Numbered from the stretch's first letter, positions 51,929-59,972 are shown. The stretch: 64,000 nucleotides of DNA from Myxococcus fulvus (GCF_900111765.1 NZ_FOIB01000006.1:558001-622000); one strand, 5' to 3'. A program made the numbers and translations. Notes: generated by a model from the letters alone, not told the origin.

Positions 51929-53287
51929 ATGACATATCGGAGCGAGTCCAGCTGGGGTGCGTGTTTTGTGTTGGGCGGGTTGTTGCTGGGGGGATGTGGG
52001 AACGAGGTTCCGGCGGAGTCCGAGCCGCCGCCGTTGGTCGCGCAGGAGCAGAAGGAGTTGGCCTACGACCCGGGGCCGGGCTGGAACCTGGCGTGGCAGG
52101 ACGACTTCACGGGCTCGGCGCTGAACTCGGCGAACTGGAACGTGCTGACGAGCAATTACGACCCGGTGACGGGCAACTGCAACTTCGGCACGGGGGAGCT
52201 GGAGTACCCGCGCGCGCAGAACGTGACGGTGAGCGGGGGCAAGCTCATCCTCACCGCCGAGCGGACCAACGACGCGCCCAATGACTCGCGTTGCACGGGC
52301 TATGGGCCGCGCTCGTTCTACTCGGGGCGCATCCACACCAAGGGCAAGGTGGAGCGGACCTACGGCAAGCTGGTGGCGAGCATCAAGGTGCCGTCGGGTT
52401 ACGGCATGTGGCCCGCGTTCTGGACGCTGGGCGCGAACATCTCCAGCGTCGGCTGGCCGGCGGCGGGGGAGATCGACATCCTGGAGTGGCACTCGAACGA
52501 GCCGTCGTGGATGAAGGTGGCCACGCACTGGGGGGAGGGGGCGAGGGATTGGGGCTCGGGGGCGAACCGGGGCTACAGCCTGGCGGATGCGTTCCATGTC
52601 TACGAGCTGGAGTGGACGGCGGACCGGATGGTGTTCCGCTTGGACAACCAGGTCCGGGCGAACGCGGACTTCGTGCACGCGGCGCAGGCGTTCCGACAGA
52701 ACCACTACATCCTGTTGAACCTGGCGCTGGGTGGGAACTGGTATGGCAATACGCCAGCGGCGAACGTGGACCTGCCGTCGGGGCAGCGCAAGACGATGGA
52801 GGTGGAGTGGGTGCGTTGGTACCAGGCGGGCAGCACGCCAGGTGGGACGCTGACGAACCCGGGCTTCGAGTCGGACATGAGCGGCTGGGCGACGTGGAGC
52901 CCCAACGGCACCGAGGCGGCGGACTTCAGCGAGACGCACAATGGTGGGCACTCGGGCAGCTATCACCTGACGCACTGGAACAACGCCGCGCCCTTCGAGG
53001 TGTGGACGTACCAGACGGTGTCGGGGCTGGCGTCCGGCAACTACCGGGTCCGTGCGTGGGTGCGAAAGGGCGGCACCTTCGACCTGTCGCGCATCCAGGC
53101 GAAGACGTGTGGCGCGTGCGCGCCCGTGTTCACGGAGCTGGGGACGTATGGCGCGTGGACGCTGGTGGAGACGCCGGTCATCTCCGTCACCGGCGGGTAT
53201 CTGGAGCTGGGCTTCCACTCCCGCGCCACCACGGCCAATGGGGCCAACTTCGTGCACATGGATGACGTGCAGTTGGTGAAGCTGTAG
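51929..53287 (+). CDS. Secreted GH16 endo-beta-1,3-glucanase (laminarinase) with C-terminal CBM-like domain
   Basis: The 452-residue enzyme starts behind an excellent AGGAGG and has a lipobox (LGGLLLGGC). The GH16 jelly roll runs from about 45 to 305: LAWQDDFTGSALNSANWNV, SGRIHTKGKVERTYGKL, SGYGMWPAFWTLG and the catalytic GEIDILEWHS (Glu about 181, Asp about 183, Glu about 186). YILLNLALGGNW then marks the end of the core. A second beta-sandwich (GTLTNPGFESDMSGWATW to MDDVQLVKL) is a carbohydrate-binding-like module. It probably cleaves beta-1,3-glucans of fungi or algae, or storage glucan, at the cell surface. Confidence 0.94.
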   Translation: MTYRSESSWGACFVLGGLLLGGCGNEVPAESEPPPLVAQEQKELAYDPGPGWNLAWQDDFTGSALNSANWNVLTSNYDPVTGNCNFGTGELEYPRAQNVTVSGGKLILTAERTNDAPNDSRCTGYGPRSFYSGRIHTKGKVERTYGKLVASIKVPSGYGMWPAFWTLGANISSVGWPAAGEIDILEWHSNEPSWMKVATHWGEGARDWGSGANRGYSLADAFHVYELEWTADRMVFRLDNQVRANADFVHAAQAFRQNHYILLNLALGGNWYGNTPAANVDLPSGQRKTMEVEWVRWYQAGSTPGGTLTNPGFESDMSGWATWSPNGTEAADFSETHNGGHSGSYHLTHWNNAAPFEVWTYQTVSGLASGNYRVRAWVRKGGTFDLSRIQAKTCGACAPVFTELGTYGAWTLVETPVISVTGGYLELGFHSRATTANGANFVHMDDVQLVKL

Positions 53288-53297
53288 CCGATACACG

Positions 53298-53330
53298 CCG
53301 CGCCGGAGGAGGCACGTCCCTCCGGCGCGG
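53298..53330. terminator. Bidirectional terminator between GH16 and the exporter
   Basis: CCGCGCCGGAGG (53298-53309) pairs perfectly with CCTCCGGCGCGG (53319-53330), a 12-bp stem with a 9-base loop, placed between two convergent genes. It can serve both strands. Confidence 0.75.
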
Positions 53331-53342
53331 TGGGGACCCGCG

Positions 53343-54545
53343 CTAGGTGGAGGGCATCCGCCTCCGTCGCAGGTTCGCCTGGGCGCTCAGCGTCACCGTC
53401 GCCATGAGCGAGGCATACGCCACCAGGGGCCACGCCGTGTCGCCGTCGAGCAGGACGACCATCAGCGTGCCCACTGTGCCGACGATGAGGCTCTGGACGC
53501 AGAAGTAGAGCGCGACGGCCGTGCCCGCCACGGCACCGAAGGCCTGGAGCGCGCCGTTGGCGGTGACGGACGCCGCGAAGACGATGCCCGCTGCGATGAC
53601 CCACATCGGCGCGACGAACGTCCAGAACGACGGGGCCGCGAACCACTGCCCCGCCGCGAGCAGGGCCGCGCCGGTGAGCAGCAGGAGCATGCCCCGCGTG
53701 AGGCTGCCCTCCAGACCCCACGCCGCCACGAAACGCCTGGCGAAGCGCGTCGTCGCAATCATCGCGAGCGCCGCGGTGGCGAAGGCCAGGCTGAACCCGA
53801 GCTCGGTGAAGCCCGCCTGCCCGATGAGGACCCGGGGCGCCGTGGAGAAGAACACGAAGAACGCACCCATGGCCGAGCTGAAGCCCAGGGTGTACGTCCA
53901 GAACGCGGCGTCGCGCAGGATGGGACGGAACGCGACGGCGGGACGTGGCCCGTCCGCCGCGAGTGTCTCATGCCACCGGGGCCACGCATTCACCACGGCC
54001 GCCGTCGCCAGGACGCCGAGCGTGATGAAGATGGCACGCCAACCGAAGTGCCTCGCGAGCAGCGCCCCGACGATGGGGCCCAGCGCGGGCACGAAGGCCA
54101 GCATGGCGCTGAACAGGCTGTAGATGACCGCGCTCTCCGGCCGCTCCGCGTAGACATCACGGACGGTGGCGAACGTGGCGACGAGCGCCGCGGAGGCGCC
54201 CACGGCCTGCATGAGTCGCAGGCCGACGAACGTCATCGCGTCCGAGGTGCCCGCGAGCAGCAACGAGGTGGCCGCGAACAACAGCGCGCCTCCCAACAGC
54301 ACCCGACGCCGACCGATGCGGTCCGACAAGGGTCCGAACACCACCTGTCCCAGCCCGAGCACCGCCATGTAGAGGCTGAGCGTGAGCTGGATGATGGAGG
54401 GAGACGTCTGGAGGATTCCGACCATCGCCGGAACCACGGGCAGGTAGATGTCCATGGCCAGCGAGGCCAGGAGGTCAAAAGGGGCCATCAGCAACAGCGC
54501 TGCTGGCACGGAGTACGTCCACGACAAGGTTTTCGAGTGAGCCAC
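53343..54545 (-). CDS. FloR/CmlA-like MFS drug exporter
   Basis: The 400-residue 12-helix transporter belongs to the drug:H+ antiporter DHA1 group. It is very close to chloramphenicol/florfenicol exporters: PAALLLMAPFDLLASLAMD, IQLTLSLYMAVLGLGQVVFG, the motif A variant PLSDRIGRRRVL, ATFATVRDVYAERPE, FFVFFSTAPRVLIGQA and ALYFCVQSLIVGTVGTL match FloR segment by segment. It starts at GTG 54545, in line with the short FloR N-terminus. No mobile element or attenuator leader was recognised, and the codon use looks native, so it appears to be a resident chromosomal homologue. Its substrate in this host is unproven. Confidence 0.9.
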   Translation of the reverse strand: MAHSKTLSWTYSVPAALLLMAPFDLLASLAMDIYLPVVPAMVGILQTSPSIIQLTLSLYMAVLGLGQVVFGPLSDRIGRRRVLLGGALLFAATSLLLAGTSDAMTFVGLRLMQAVGASAALVATFATVRDVYAERPESAVIYSLFSAMLAFVPALGPIVGALLARHFGWRAIFITLGVLATAAVVNAWPRWHETLAADGPRPAVAFRPILRDAAFWTYTLGFSSAMGAFFVFFSTAPRVLIGQAGFTELGFSLAFATAALAMIATTRFARRFVAAWGLEGSLTRGMLLLLTGAALLAAGQWFAAPSFWTFVAPMWVIAAGIVFAASVTANGALQAFGAVAGTAVALYFCVQSLIVGTVGTLMVVLLDGDTAWPLVAYASLMATVTLSAQANLRRRRMPST

Positions 54546-54705
54546 GATGGCATCCGCACAAAAGGGGAACAGCGGGCGGCCATCTGCCTCTCCACGGGAA
54601 CGTGATGAGCTTTGGACAGAGGGCCGCGGCAACAGGGTCGCCGCGGCTCACTCATCTGCGGATTTGGTCGTTCCCATCCGTTGGCTCCGAGAGGTGCTCC
54701 GGACT

Positions 54706-55260
54706 CTACAACATCCACCGCCAGGACAGGCCGAGCAGGGTGGTGTAGCCCACCACGGAGCGCTCGATGCGCCCCTCGGCGGACAGGAAGAACACGGTGG
54801 GGAACATGCTCACCCGCCACGCTTGCTGTATCGAGTCGTCACCGAGCAGCACCGGGTAATCCACCGCGTGCTCCTGGGCGAAGCGCTGCACGGCGGCCAC
54901 GTCTTCATAGGCCACCGCCACCGACACGACGTGCGCGGAGTCTCCGGCGATGCGACGCAGCTGGGAGAGGTTGGAGGACTCGGCGCCGCACACGCCGCAC
55001 CACGGAGCCCAGAAGGCGAGCACCACGGGTTTGCCTCGCAGCGAGGCGAGCGACACCGTCTCTCCGGAGAGCGTCTGCACGGTGAAGTCCGGCGCGGGCG
55101 CTCCGGAGCCGGGCAGGTGTCGGGTCTGCCAGGCCGCGACGGCGGTGAACACGAGCGCCAGCAGCACCAGGTCCACGCCCCAGCGCACCCACCAGCGCTG
55201 CCTCGCGCGGGCCCATGCGGCCCGTCCTCGCGCCAGCATGCCCGTCCCCGCCGTCTGCAT
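54706..55260 (-). CDS. TlpA/ScsD-like membrane-anchored thioredoxin
   Basis: This 184-residue protein has an N-terminal membrane anchor (VRWGVDLVLLALVFTAVAAW) and a periplasmic redoxin domain (APDFTVQTLSGETVSLASLRGKPVVLAFWAPWCGVCGAE). The active site is WCGVC (about residue 86) and the cis-Pro loop is VSMFPTVFFL. It resembles suppressor-of-copper-sensitivity ScsD/TlpA reductases, which keep protein thiols reduced or take part in cytochrome c maturation. Start 55260 is chosen for a TGGAGGC site 9 bases upstream. It is followed by 160 bases without a gene before the exporter. Confidence 0.87.
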   Translation of the reverse strand: MQTAGTGMLARGRAAWARARQRWWVRWGVDLVLLALVFTAVAAWQTRHLPGSGAPAPDFTVQTLSGETVSLASLRGKPVVLAFWAPWCGVCGAESSNLSQLRRIAGDSAHVVSVAVAYEDVAAVQRFAQEHAVDYPVLLGDDSIQQAWRVSMFPTVFFLSAEGRIERSVVGYTTLLGLSWRWML

Positions 55261-55280
55261 CGGAAAGCCTCCAGGAAAGG

Positions 55281-55297
55281 GACGCGCGACGCGCGTC
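55281..55297. repeat. Short inverted repeat upstream of the thioredoxin gene
   Basis: GACGCGC-GAC-GCGCGTC is a 7-bp inverted repeat with a 3-base centre, 21 bases upstream of the start codon. It could be an operator or a leader hairpin; there is no further support. Confidence 0.3.
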
Positions 55298-55318
55298 ATG
55301 GACCCATCCTGACACCGC

Positions 55319-55345
55319 CGGGGCCCTTCGGGGAGAAGGGCCCCG
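55319..55345 (-). terminator. Intrinsic-like terminator of the hibernation factor gene
   Basis: CGGGGCCCTTC (55319-55329) pairs with GAAGGGCCCCG (55335-55345), an 11-bp perfect stem with a 5-base loop, 14 bases behind the hpf stop on the minus strand. There is no U-run. Confidence 0.65.
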
Positions 55346-55359
55346 AGCGGAACTTCACG

Positions 55360-55725
55360 TCAGAGGGGGCTGTGCTGCTCCTCGGCCTCCCAGGGGCCGG
55401 TCCTCACGCTCTCGCTGTCCTGGCGGTGCGAGCGTCCCAGGGCTTTGCCCACCGCGTGGCCGGCGCGCTCCAGGGCCCGGTCCACCGCGCCGGGGAAGGT
55501 CGCGTCCGTCGCCTCCGACGCGAGCTGTCCGCCGTGCTCCAGGCGCACCGTGACCTTCGCCACCTTGTCCACGCCTCCGCGTGGGCCGTTGATGTCTTCC
55601 AAGCGCACCGTCACCTCGCGGACCCGGTCCGACAGTCGTCCCATGGCGAAGCGCGCGCGGCGCTCGACGTGGGTGCGGAGGGTCTCGGTGAGGGTGAAGT
55701 GTCGGGCTCGGATTTCGATTCGCAT
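55360..55725 (-). CDS. hpf: Short ribosome hibernation promoting factor (S30AE family)
   Basis: The 121-residue protein begins MRIEIRARHFTLTETLRTHVERRARFAMGRLSDR and continues EVTVRLEDINGPRGGVDKVAKVTVRLEHGGQLASEATDATFPGAVDRALER, the beta-alpha-beta pattern of HPF/RaiA. In the family it binds the 30S decoding centre and blocks translation in stationary phase. The C-terminal dimerisation domain of long HPF is absent; a short charged tail follows. A stress- or starvation-type role is likely. Confidence 0.88.
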   Translation of the reverse strand: MRIEIRARHFTLTETLRTHVERRARFAMGRLSDRVREVTVRLEDINGPRGGVDKVAKVTVRLEHGGQLASEATDATFPGAVDRALERAGHAVGKALGRSHRQDSESVRTGPWEAEEQHSPL

Positions 55726-55809
55726 CCTCGGCTCCTTCTGGCCCACCATGGGCCTATCTCCTATCTGCTGGTCCGCGGAGTTTCGCGCCAATAGGAAAAG
55801 CCCCCTGGA

Positions 55810-55850
55810 GGCTTCGAAAAAACGAAGGTCTCCGGGAGGGAATGCGGTGG
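55810..55850 (-). terminator. Possible terminator of the membrane protein gene
   Basis: Just downstream of the membrane protein stop (minus strand), an imperfect stem centred on CTTCG-AAAAAA-CGAAG is followed by GGGGGCTTTT. The T-run supports a weak intrinsic terminator. Confidence 0.4.
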
Positions 55851-55873
55851 AGCGTGAGGGTGTTGGGCCCAGG

Positions 55874-56785
55874 CTACGTCCGGGCGACGATGGGGACACG
55901 TGTGTCTCGCGGCCACACGAGCGCCGCGAGGATGCCTGACGCGCTGTACCAGCCGAGGATGTGACCGGCACCCGTGCCCATCACCGGGACGGGGAAGTGG
56001 CCGAGCTCCGTCACGGCGAAGGCCGCCGCGAAGTAGAGGACGAAGCTCGCGGACAGGGACAGCAGCGCGTCGTCGTGCTCGGCCGTGAGGGCGCGGGTGA
56101 TGCCCGTGATTCCCGGGACGAGCAGGAGCGCCAGGGCGAGTCCCGCGATGAGCCCGATGAGGGGGTTCCACCGGAAGGCCAGCTGGAAGATGCGCTCGAC
56201 GTGGTCGACGGGGTCGAGCGGGTCTGGCCGCAGCCACGCGGTGGCCGAGATGCCGAGGACCGCGGCGCAGCTGAGGGCGCGTGGAAGCCACGACGTCGCG
56301 TGAGCGCGGGCGAGCAGGAGGCTCGCGGCCAGGGCGAAGGCGGTGGCCTGTCCCGCGTCGGGTTGCGCGGCGTGGATGGCGGAGAGGACGACCGCGAGCG
56401 CGGCGGCGATGGCGAAGTGGCCGCGCAGGGCCGCGCTCATTCCGAGCAGGACCCAGGGGACGAGCACGCTGGAGGCGTGGAGGCGGATGGGGCCGAGCGC
56501 GAGCCAGCGGTGGATGCCGTCGAGTCCTGGGAACAGCAGGGTCGCGGCCGTGAGCAGGATGGCGACGACTGCGATGGGGACGGCTGCGCGCAGGAGCGCG
56601 GTGCCTGGACGTCGGCCCACGGTGATGGCCACGGCGGCGCCCAGGAGCGCGGCCACGCCGTTGATGGCGAGCGCGCTGAGAGGGACGTCGATTCTACGGG
56701 CGATGAGGGCGCCGAGGAGGATGGCGGGGAAGGGCAGGAGGATGAACCACGGGAGAGGGGCGCCCTTCGTCACGGTGCTCGACAT
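55874..56785 (-). CDS. Polytopic membrane protein, function unknown
   Basis: The 303-residue protein consists almost entirely of hydrophobic helices (about eight to nine transmembrane segments, for example FILLPFPAILLGALIA, VALAINGVAALLGAAVAITV-like and GHILGWYSASGILAALVW). One central hydrophilic stretch contains PLDPVDHVERIFQLAFRWNP. It resembles the integral-membrane half of cell-division FtsW/RodA-like proteins only in general composition; no conserved motif is recognised. There is no Shine-Dalgarno at the ATG. Confidence 0.75.
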   Translation of the reverse strand: MSSTVTKGAPLPWFILLPFPAILLGALIARRIDVPLSALAINGVAALLGAAVAITVGRRPGTALLRAAVPIAVVAILLTAATLLFPGLDGIHRWLALGPIRLHASSVLVPWVLLGMSAALRGHFAIAAALAVVLSAIHAAQPDAGQATAFALAASLLLARAHATSWLPRALSCAAVLGISATAWLRPDPLDPVDHVERIFQLAFRWNPLIGLIAGLALALLLVPGITGITRALTAEHDDALLSLSASFVLYFAAAFAVTELGHFPVPVMGTGAGHILGWYSASGILAALVWPRDTRVPIVART

Positions 56786-56979
56786 GGACGGCCGAGTCTA
56801 TGCGCCCTGATGCAGCACGGCATGGCTTCTGTGCGGGGTTTCCGAGGGGCAATGGCAACCTCGGTGTGGCGGTGCGAGGAATGGGTCTGGGTGGTGTGGC
56901 GGCGAGCGCGAACAGTATGGGATTGTCGCCGGTGGCTGGGGTCCTGGCCGGAGTCTCATTCGCCGTTCAGGGAGGTGAC
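56786..56979. promoter_or_regulatory. Divergent upstream region
   Basis: The 194 bases between the membrane protein gene (minus) and a small secreted protein gene (plus) should contain both promoters. An open frame from 56800 runs into the small gene, but its Met codons lack ribosome-binding sites. No operator-like palindrome was found. Confidence 0.35.
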
Positions 56980-57288
56980 ATGGCCGCGCTACCTGTCGTT
57001 CTCTTGACGTCGCTGAGTCTGTTGTTGGGAGCGGGTGAGGGGCCTGTCGAAACAGCCCGGCCCGAGAGTGCCCAGACGGAAGAGGTGGAGTCCCTCGCGC
57101 TCTGTTCACAGACTTTCACCTACTACTATTACAGCGATGCGACATACACGAAGGTGCTGTGGGTCAGCTCTTGTGTCTGTGGACGCGAGCCAAACATGTC
57201 GCCACGCACGACCCCCTGGGTGCGCGTGGCGCTGGGGCCCATTTGCGAAGGGGGGTCGACAGATCTCGCGCCAGGAGAGGAGACCTGA
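56980..57288 (+). CDS. Small secreted cysteine-containing protein
   Basis: A 102-residue preprotein starts behind GGGAGGTG. It has a signal peptide (ALPVVLLTSLSLLLGAG) and a mature region with FTYYYYSDATYTKVLWVSSCVCG. The Tyr-rich YYSDATYT followed by a Cys pattern recalls small secreted myxobacterial/actinobacterial proteins of the DUF6289 kind; that link is from memory and uncertain. Cysteines at CSQT, SCVC and PIC may form disulfides. The function is unknown. Confidence 0.7.
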   Translation: MAALPVVLLTSLSLLLGAGEGPVETARPESAQTEEVESLALCSQTFTYYYYSDATYTKVLWVSSCVCGREPNMSPRTTPWVRVALGPICEGGSTDLAPGEET

Positions 57289-57431
57289 CCGCACTTGCCG
57301 AGGTGGGTGAGCCTTCGACCGCTGCGTCCTGGCTCGTGGAGGAGGGCGGACGCTGACCGGACCCAGGGAGGCTCGTTCCCGGTTCACCGTCAGAATCTGT
57401 CCGAGGAGCCTGGCGGGAGGGGCAGGATTTC

Positions 57432-57471
57432 CCGCCCGGTCTCCATCAGTTTCCTGAGGAAGACCGGGCGG
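57432..57471 (-). terminator. Terminator behind tRNA-Arg
   Basis: CCGCCCGGTCT (57432-57442) and AGACCGGGCGG (57461-57471) form a perfect 11-bp stem with an 18-base loop, starting 10 bases after the tRNA 3' end on the minus strand. The 192-base gap 57289-57480 holds nothing else recognisable. Confidence 0.65.
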
Positions 57472-57480
57472 TTGTCCCTG

Positions 57481-57554
<74 letters not shown>

Positions 57555-57575
57555 AGAACCGCTGCGGCGAGGGCA

Positions 57576-57604
57576 CAAGTAGCCGAACTTGCTGGCCGAC
57601 GCAA
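57576..57604 (-). promoter_or_regulatory. Candidate tRNA promoter
   Basis: On the minus strand TTGCGT (57604-57599) and TACTTG (57581-57576) are separated by 17 bases, placing a start about 15 bases before the tRNA. The -10 match is poor. Confidence 0.35.
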
Positions 57605-57686
57605 GCACACATTCTGCCCGTGGCCGACGAGGTGACACCCCCGGCTGGCCCGCGGCCGCCTCCGTGCCCTAGGGTCGAGCAGGCAC

Positions 57687-57708
57687 GGAGGCCCTCCTGT
57701 GGGCCTCC
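57687..57708 (+). repeat. Leader hairpin of the 48-codon gene
   Basis: GGAGGCCC (57687-57694) pairs with GGGCCTCC (57701-57708) around a 6-base loop, 15 bases before the ATG at 57724 and just ahead of its GGAGG site. It could influence translation or terminate upstream transcripts. Confidence 0.4.
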
Positions 57709-57723
57709 TCCTGGAGGACTCGA

Positions 57724-57870
57724 ATGTCGCGGACGACTCGATGGGTGCTCTTGGGCACCGTGGGGGCCCTGCTGGCCGCAGGCGCCGGGGCCTACCTCTG
57801 GGCCCGGGCCTACGTCCGACGCAGCCCCTCCATCATCCACCCGGATGAAATCCCTCCTCCTCGACAGTAG
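57724..57870 (+). CDS. 48-residue single-pass membrane protein
   Basis: An ATG 6 bases behind CTGGAGGACTCGA-type GGAGG opens a 48-codon frame. The product has one clear transmembrane helix (WVLLGTVGALLAAGAGAYLW), positive residues after it (ARAYVRRS) and a Pro-rich tail (HPDEIPPPRQ). A positive-inside orientation suggests a cytosolic tail. The frame ends exactly at a 26-bp palindromic terminator, which supports a real gene. No family is recognised. Confidence 0.6.
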   Translation: MSRTTRWVLLGTVGALLAAGAGAYLWARAYVRRSPSIIHPDEIPPPRQ

Positions 57871-57895
57871 TGGCCTCGACTCGAGTCGAGGCCAC
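57870..57895. terminator. Perfect 26-bp palindrome, bidirectional terminator
   Basis: Bases 57870-57895 read identically on both strands (GTGGCCTCGACTC, then its reverse complement). The palindrome starts at the last base of the stop codon of the 48-codon gene and lies 11 bases behind the convergent lipoprotein gene. Confidence 0.7.
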
Positions 57896-57906
57896 CCGGA
57901 CTCCGC

Positions 57907-58305
57907 TTAGAAAGCGTTGCAGCGCAGGATTCCACTGAGGGTGCAGACGCAGACGCTCTCGGCACCCGAGGCAGTGCAGCACGGCTCTCTGGACCCGAGG
58001 GCGCAGACGCTTCCCACGATGTCTCTGCACTGGGGCAGCCCGTCACACGCCGGGGGCGTCGTGGGGCACGCGATGAACGTCCCGTTGCACGTCACCCCGG
58101 AGTTGTCCTGGGCGGAGCAGACCGTCGTGCCCGACGGACAGCTCACCGAACCCGTGGCGCAGGCCGCCGTACAGGTCGACAGCTCCTGCGAGACCCCCTC
58201 GACTCCCTCCACCGCAATCACTTCTTCAGCGGACGGCGCTCCACAGCCCATGGCCACGGCCACCAGCATTCCCAGTGCCGCGCCCATGAAATATCTCGTC
58301 GACAT
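57907..58305 (-). CDS. Cysteine-rich lipoprotein, function unknown
   Basis: The 132-residue preprotein starts behind AAGGAGG and has a lipobox (LVAVAMGC). The mature part has about 16 cysteines (CTAACATGSVSC, CDGLPQC, EPCCTASG, CVCTLSGILRC). These are probably paired in disulfides, giving a compact surface protein. There is no catalytic motif. Such small Cys-rich lipoproteins are frequent in myxobacteria. Confidence 0.8.
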   Translation of the reverse strand: MSTRYFMGAALGMLVAVAMGCGAPSAEEVIAVEGVEGVSQELSTCTAACATGSVSCPSGTTVCSAQDNSGVTCNGTFIACPTTPPACDGLPQCRDIVGSVCALGSREPCCTASGAESVCVCTLSGILRCNAF

Positions 58306-58467
58306 GGTTCCTCCTTGGGGAGGATGCAATCCTATTACAAGAGCAGTGCTCCTTGCTATCCTTGAAATCCAGGAATAGGCGTTCGAGCCCCACCCTCCGG
58401 AGGGTGGTCGGCATTGACAGCACCCCGCCCGGAGCAGACCCGGGCGGAGTGCCGCGACCTCAGTCCA
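58306..58467. other. Intergenic region between two lipoprotein genes
   Basis: These 162 bases hold the promoter region of the Cys-rich lipoprotein, with its strong AAGGAGG near 58312. No hairpin or palindrome was noticed. Confidence 0.3.
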
Positions 58468-59613
58468 CTACAGCAGCGAGCAGAGCAGCCCGGGGTACGT
58501 CGTCCCCGAGGGGCAGCCCTCGCCCTGGCAATACCGGGCCCCCGAATCGACGGCGGGATTGCCCAGCAGCGCGGGGACGCGGACCTGGCAGGAGCCCACG
58601 GACTGGTTGCCCGCGTTGTCCGAAACGCCATACACGAACGTGTAGACGCGGCCGTTGCCCAACAGCGCCGCCTCCGCGCGCACCAGCGCGGACTTGCCAT
58701 CCGCGCTCAGCTTGATGTCGTCACAGGCCAGCAGCCGCAGCAATGACAGCGCGTCGTTCTGCTCGTCGGAGGTGACGCGCAGCAGCGTGCCCGCCTGCGC
58801 CAGGGGCAGCGTGCCGCCACAGTTGTCCGTGGCCGGCAGGGCGCAGTCATCCAGCGACACCAGCACGTAGTCGGAGCCCGCCGAGGGCGTCAAGGTGATG
58901 CCCCGGCTCGCGCCCGGCGCGGGCGCCGTGACGTCCACCACGTTCACCGTCGCGGAGCAGGTGCTCGTGCTGGCGCCATCCGTCACATCCAGGCGGACAG
59001 GCGTCGTCCCCAGGAAGAACGGGCCCGCGGGCGTCTGGCTCACGCTGAACGGCCCCGGGAAGCCATCCGGGTCGAACGAGCCGTTGTCGACGGAGGCCTG
59101 TCCCCGGCACGTCGCGTCCGCCTGGACGGTGACATCCCGGCAGCTCGCCACCGGCAGTTGATTGGTCGCACACGGAATCGGGAAGTCGAACGCGGCGCGG
59201 TTGTTCGCCTCGTCCCCCTCGTCGAAGACGCCGTCGTCGTCCGCGACCACCACCACCCGCTGCGTCCCCTCCGGCACCGTGAAGGAGAGCTGGAAGGGGA
59301 AGCGCTCACCCCCCACCAGGAAGGGGACGCTGACGATTCCCAGGCGCGTGCCTCCCGCGCCCGGCTCGCCCGCGTAGATGGCCGTCGTCGAGCCGGCGAT
59401 GCCAGTGGCGCTCAGGTTGTGCACCGTCGCGGACAGCGTCAGCGCCGTGGCCTGGCAGGACGCCACCAGGTCCACCACCGCCAGGTCCAATTCACCTACC
59501 GCCGCCTCCTGTGTCTGCAATGAAGACGGCGCGCCCACTTCGGAAGAGCTGCCGTCGCAGCCGCCCAAGAGCAACAGCGCCGCGAGCGCGGGGAATCCAT
59601 ATACACGAGTCAT
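58468..59613 (-). CDS. Lipoprotein with CARDB- and HYR-like beta domains
   Basis: The 381-residue protein has a lipobox (ALLLLGGC). An N-terminal CARDB-like sandwich (LDLAVVDLVASCQATALTLSATVHNLSATG to VADDDGVFDEGDEANNRA) is followed by a HYR/Ig-like repeat (NQLPVASCRDVTVQADATCRGQASVDNGSFDPDG). The cysteine-containing C-terminal part (YTFVYGVSDNAGNQSVGSCQVRVP) carries the DNAGN motif of HYR domains. These are adhesion-type modules. It is probably anchored at the cell surface. No enzyme motif is present. Confidence 0.82.
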   Translation of the reverse strand: MTRVYGFPALAALLLLGGCDGSSSEVGAPSSLQTQEAAVGELDLAVVDLVASCQATALTLSATVHNLSATGIAGSTTAIYAGEPGAGGTRLGIVSVPFLVGGERFPFQLSFTVPEGTQRVVVVADDDGVFDEGDEANNRAAFDFPIPCATNQLPVASCRDVTVQADATCRGQASVDNGSFDPDGFPGPFSVSQTPAGPFFLGTTPVRLDVTDGASTSTCSATVNVVDVTAPAPGASRGITLTPSAGSDYVLVSLDDCALPATDNCGGTLPLAQAGTLLRVTSDEQNDALSLLRLLACDDIKLSADGKSALVRAEAALLGNGRVYTFVYGVSDNAGNQSVGSCQVRVPALLGNPAVDSGARYCQGEGCPSGTTYPGLLCSLL

Positions 59614-59925
59614 GTCTGGCTCCGGTCAATGGCCTCGCAATGAGGCACCCCCACGTTAGGCGAATCGCATGGGTGTGTTGAACTGGGTCAAATCATTCAT
59701 GCAATGACTCACCGAGGGGTGGTTTCCACCCAACCGAGGAGATTCCTGTAGCCGAGTCTCAGTCAGTCAAGCTCAGGCTCCGTGTCCCCCAGGACCCGCC
59801 GTGTGTCACGGTGTCTGAAATGCCGAGAAAGAGGGACGCCCATCGAGCGTGTCTGGGATTCGCCGCCGGGGCTCCAGCGTCGCCCGGTGCGAGGGCAGGG
59901 GCGCGGCCGCGCTGTCGGACGCTCA

Positions 59926-59945
59926 TCCTGTCAGTCCTGACAGGT
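59926..59945. promoter_or_regulatory. lux/las-box-like LuxR operator
   Basis: A 20-bp element (59926-59945) contains the perfect inverted repeat CCTGTCAG-TC-CTGACAGG. It matches the Pseudomonas lasB OP1 box in 16 of 20 positions (as I recall that sequence) and has the CCTGT...ACAGG(T) ends of the Vibrio lux box with the correct spacing. Its centre lies 31.5 bases before a TTAAAT -10 element (59967-59972), that is about -43 from the expected start, the class-II LuxR activation position. It precedes the methyltransferase gene whose cluster includes luxR. Confidence 0.8.
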
Positions 59946-59966
59946 TTCCCACCCTGGTGTCTGGTT

Positions 59967-59972
59967 TTAAAT
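59967..59972 (+). promoter_or_regulatory. -10 element of the LuxR-controlled operon
   Basis: TTAAAT in an otherwise GC-rich region matches the -10 consensus in four of six positions. There is no -35 box because the lux-box-like site takes that place. A transcript would start near 59979, with AGGAGG at 59991-59996 before the ATG at 60003. The rest of the 389-base gap 59614-60002 shows nothing recognisable. Confidence 0.55.

Noticed and set aside
53343..54545. Recent horizontal acquisition of the FloR-like gene
   Set aside because: No insertion sequence, integrase or direct repeat is seen, and base composition matches the neighbours.
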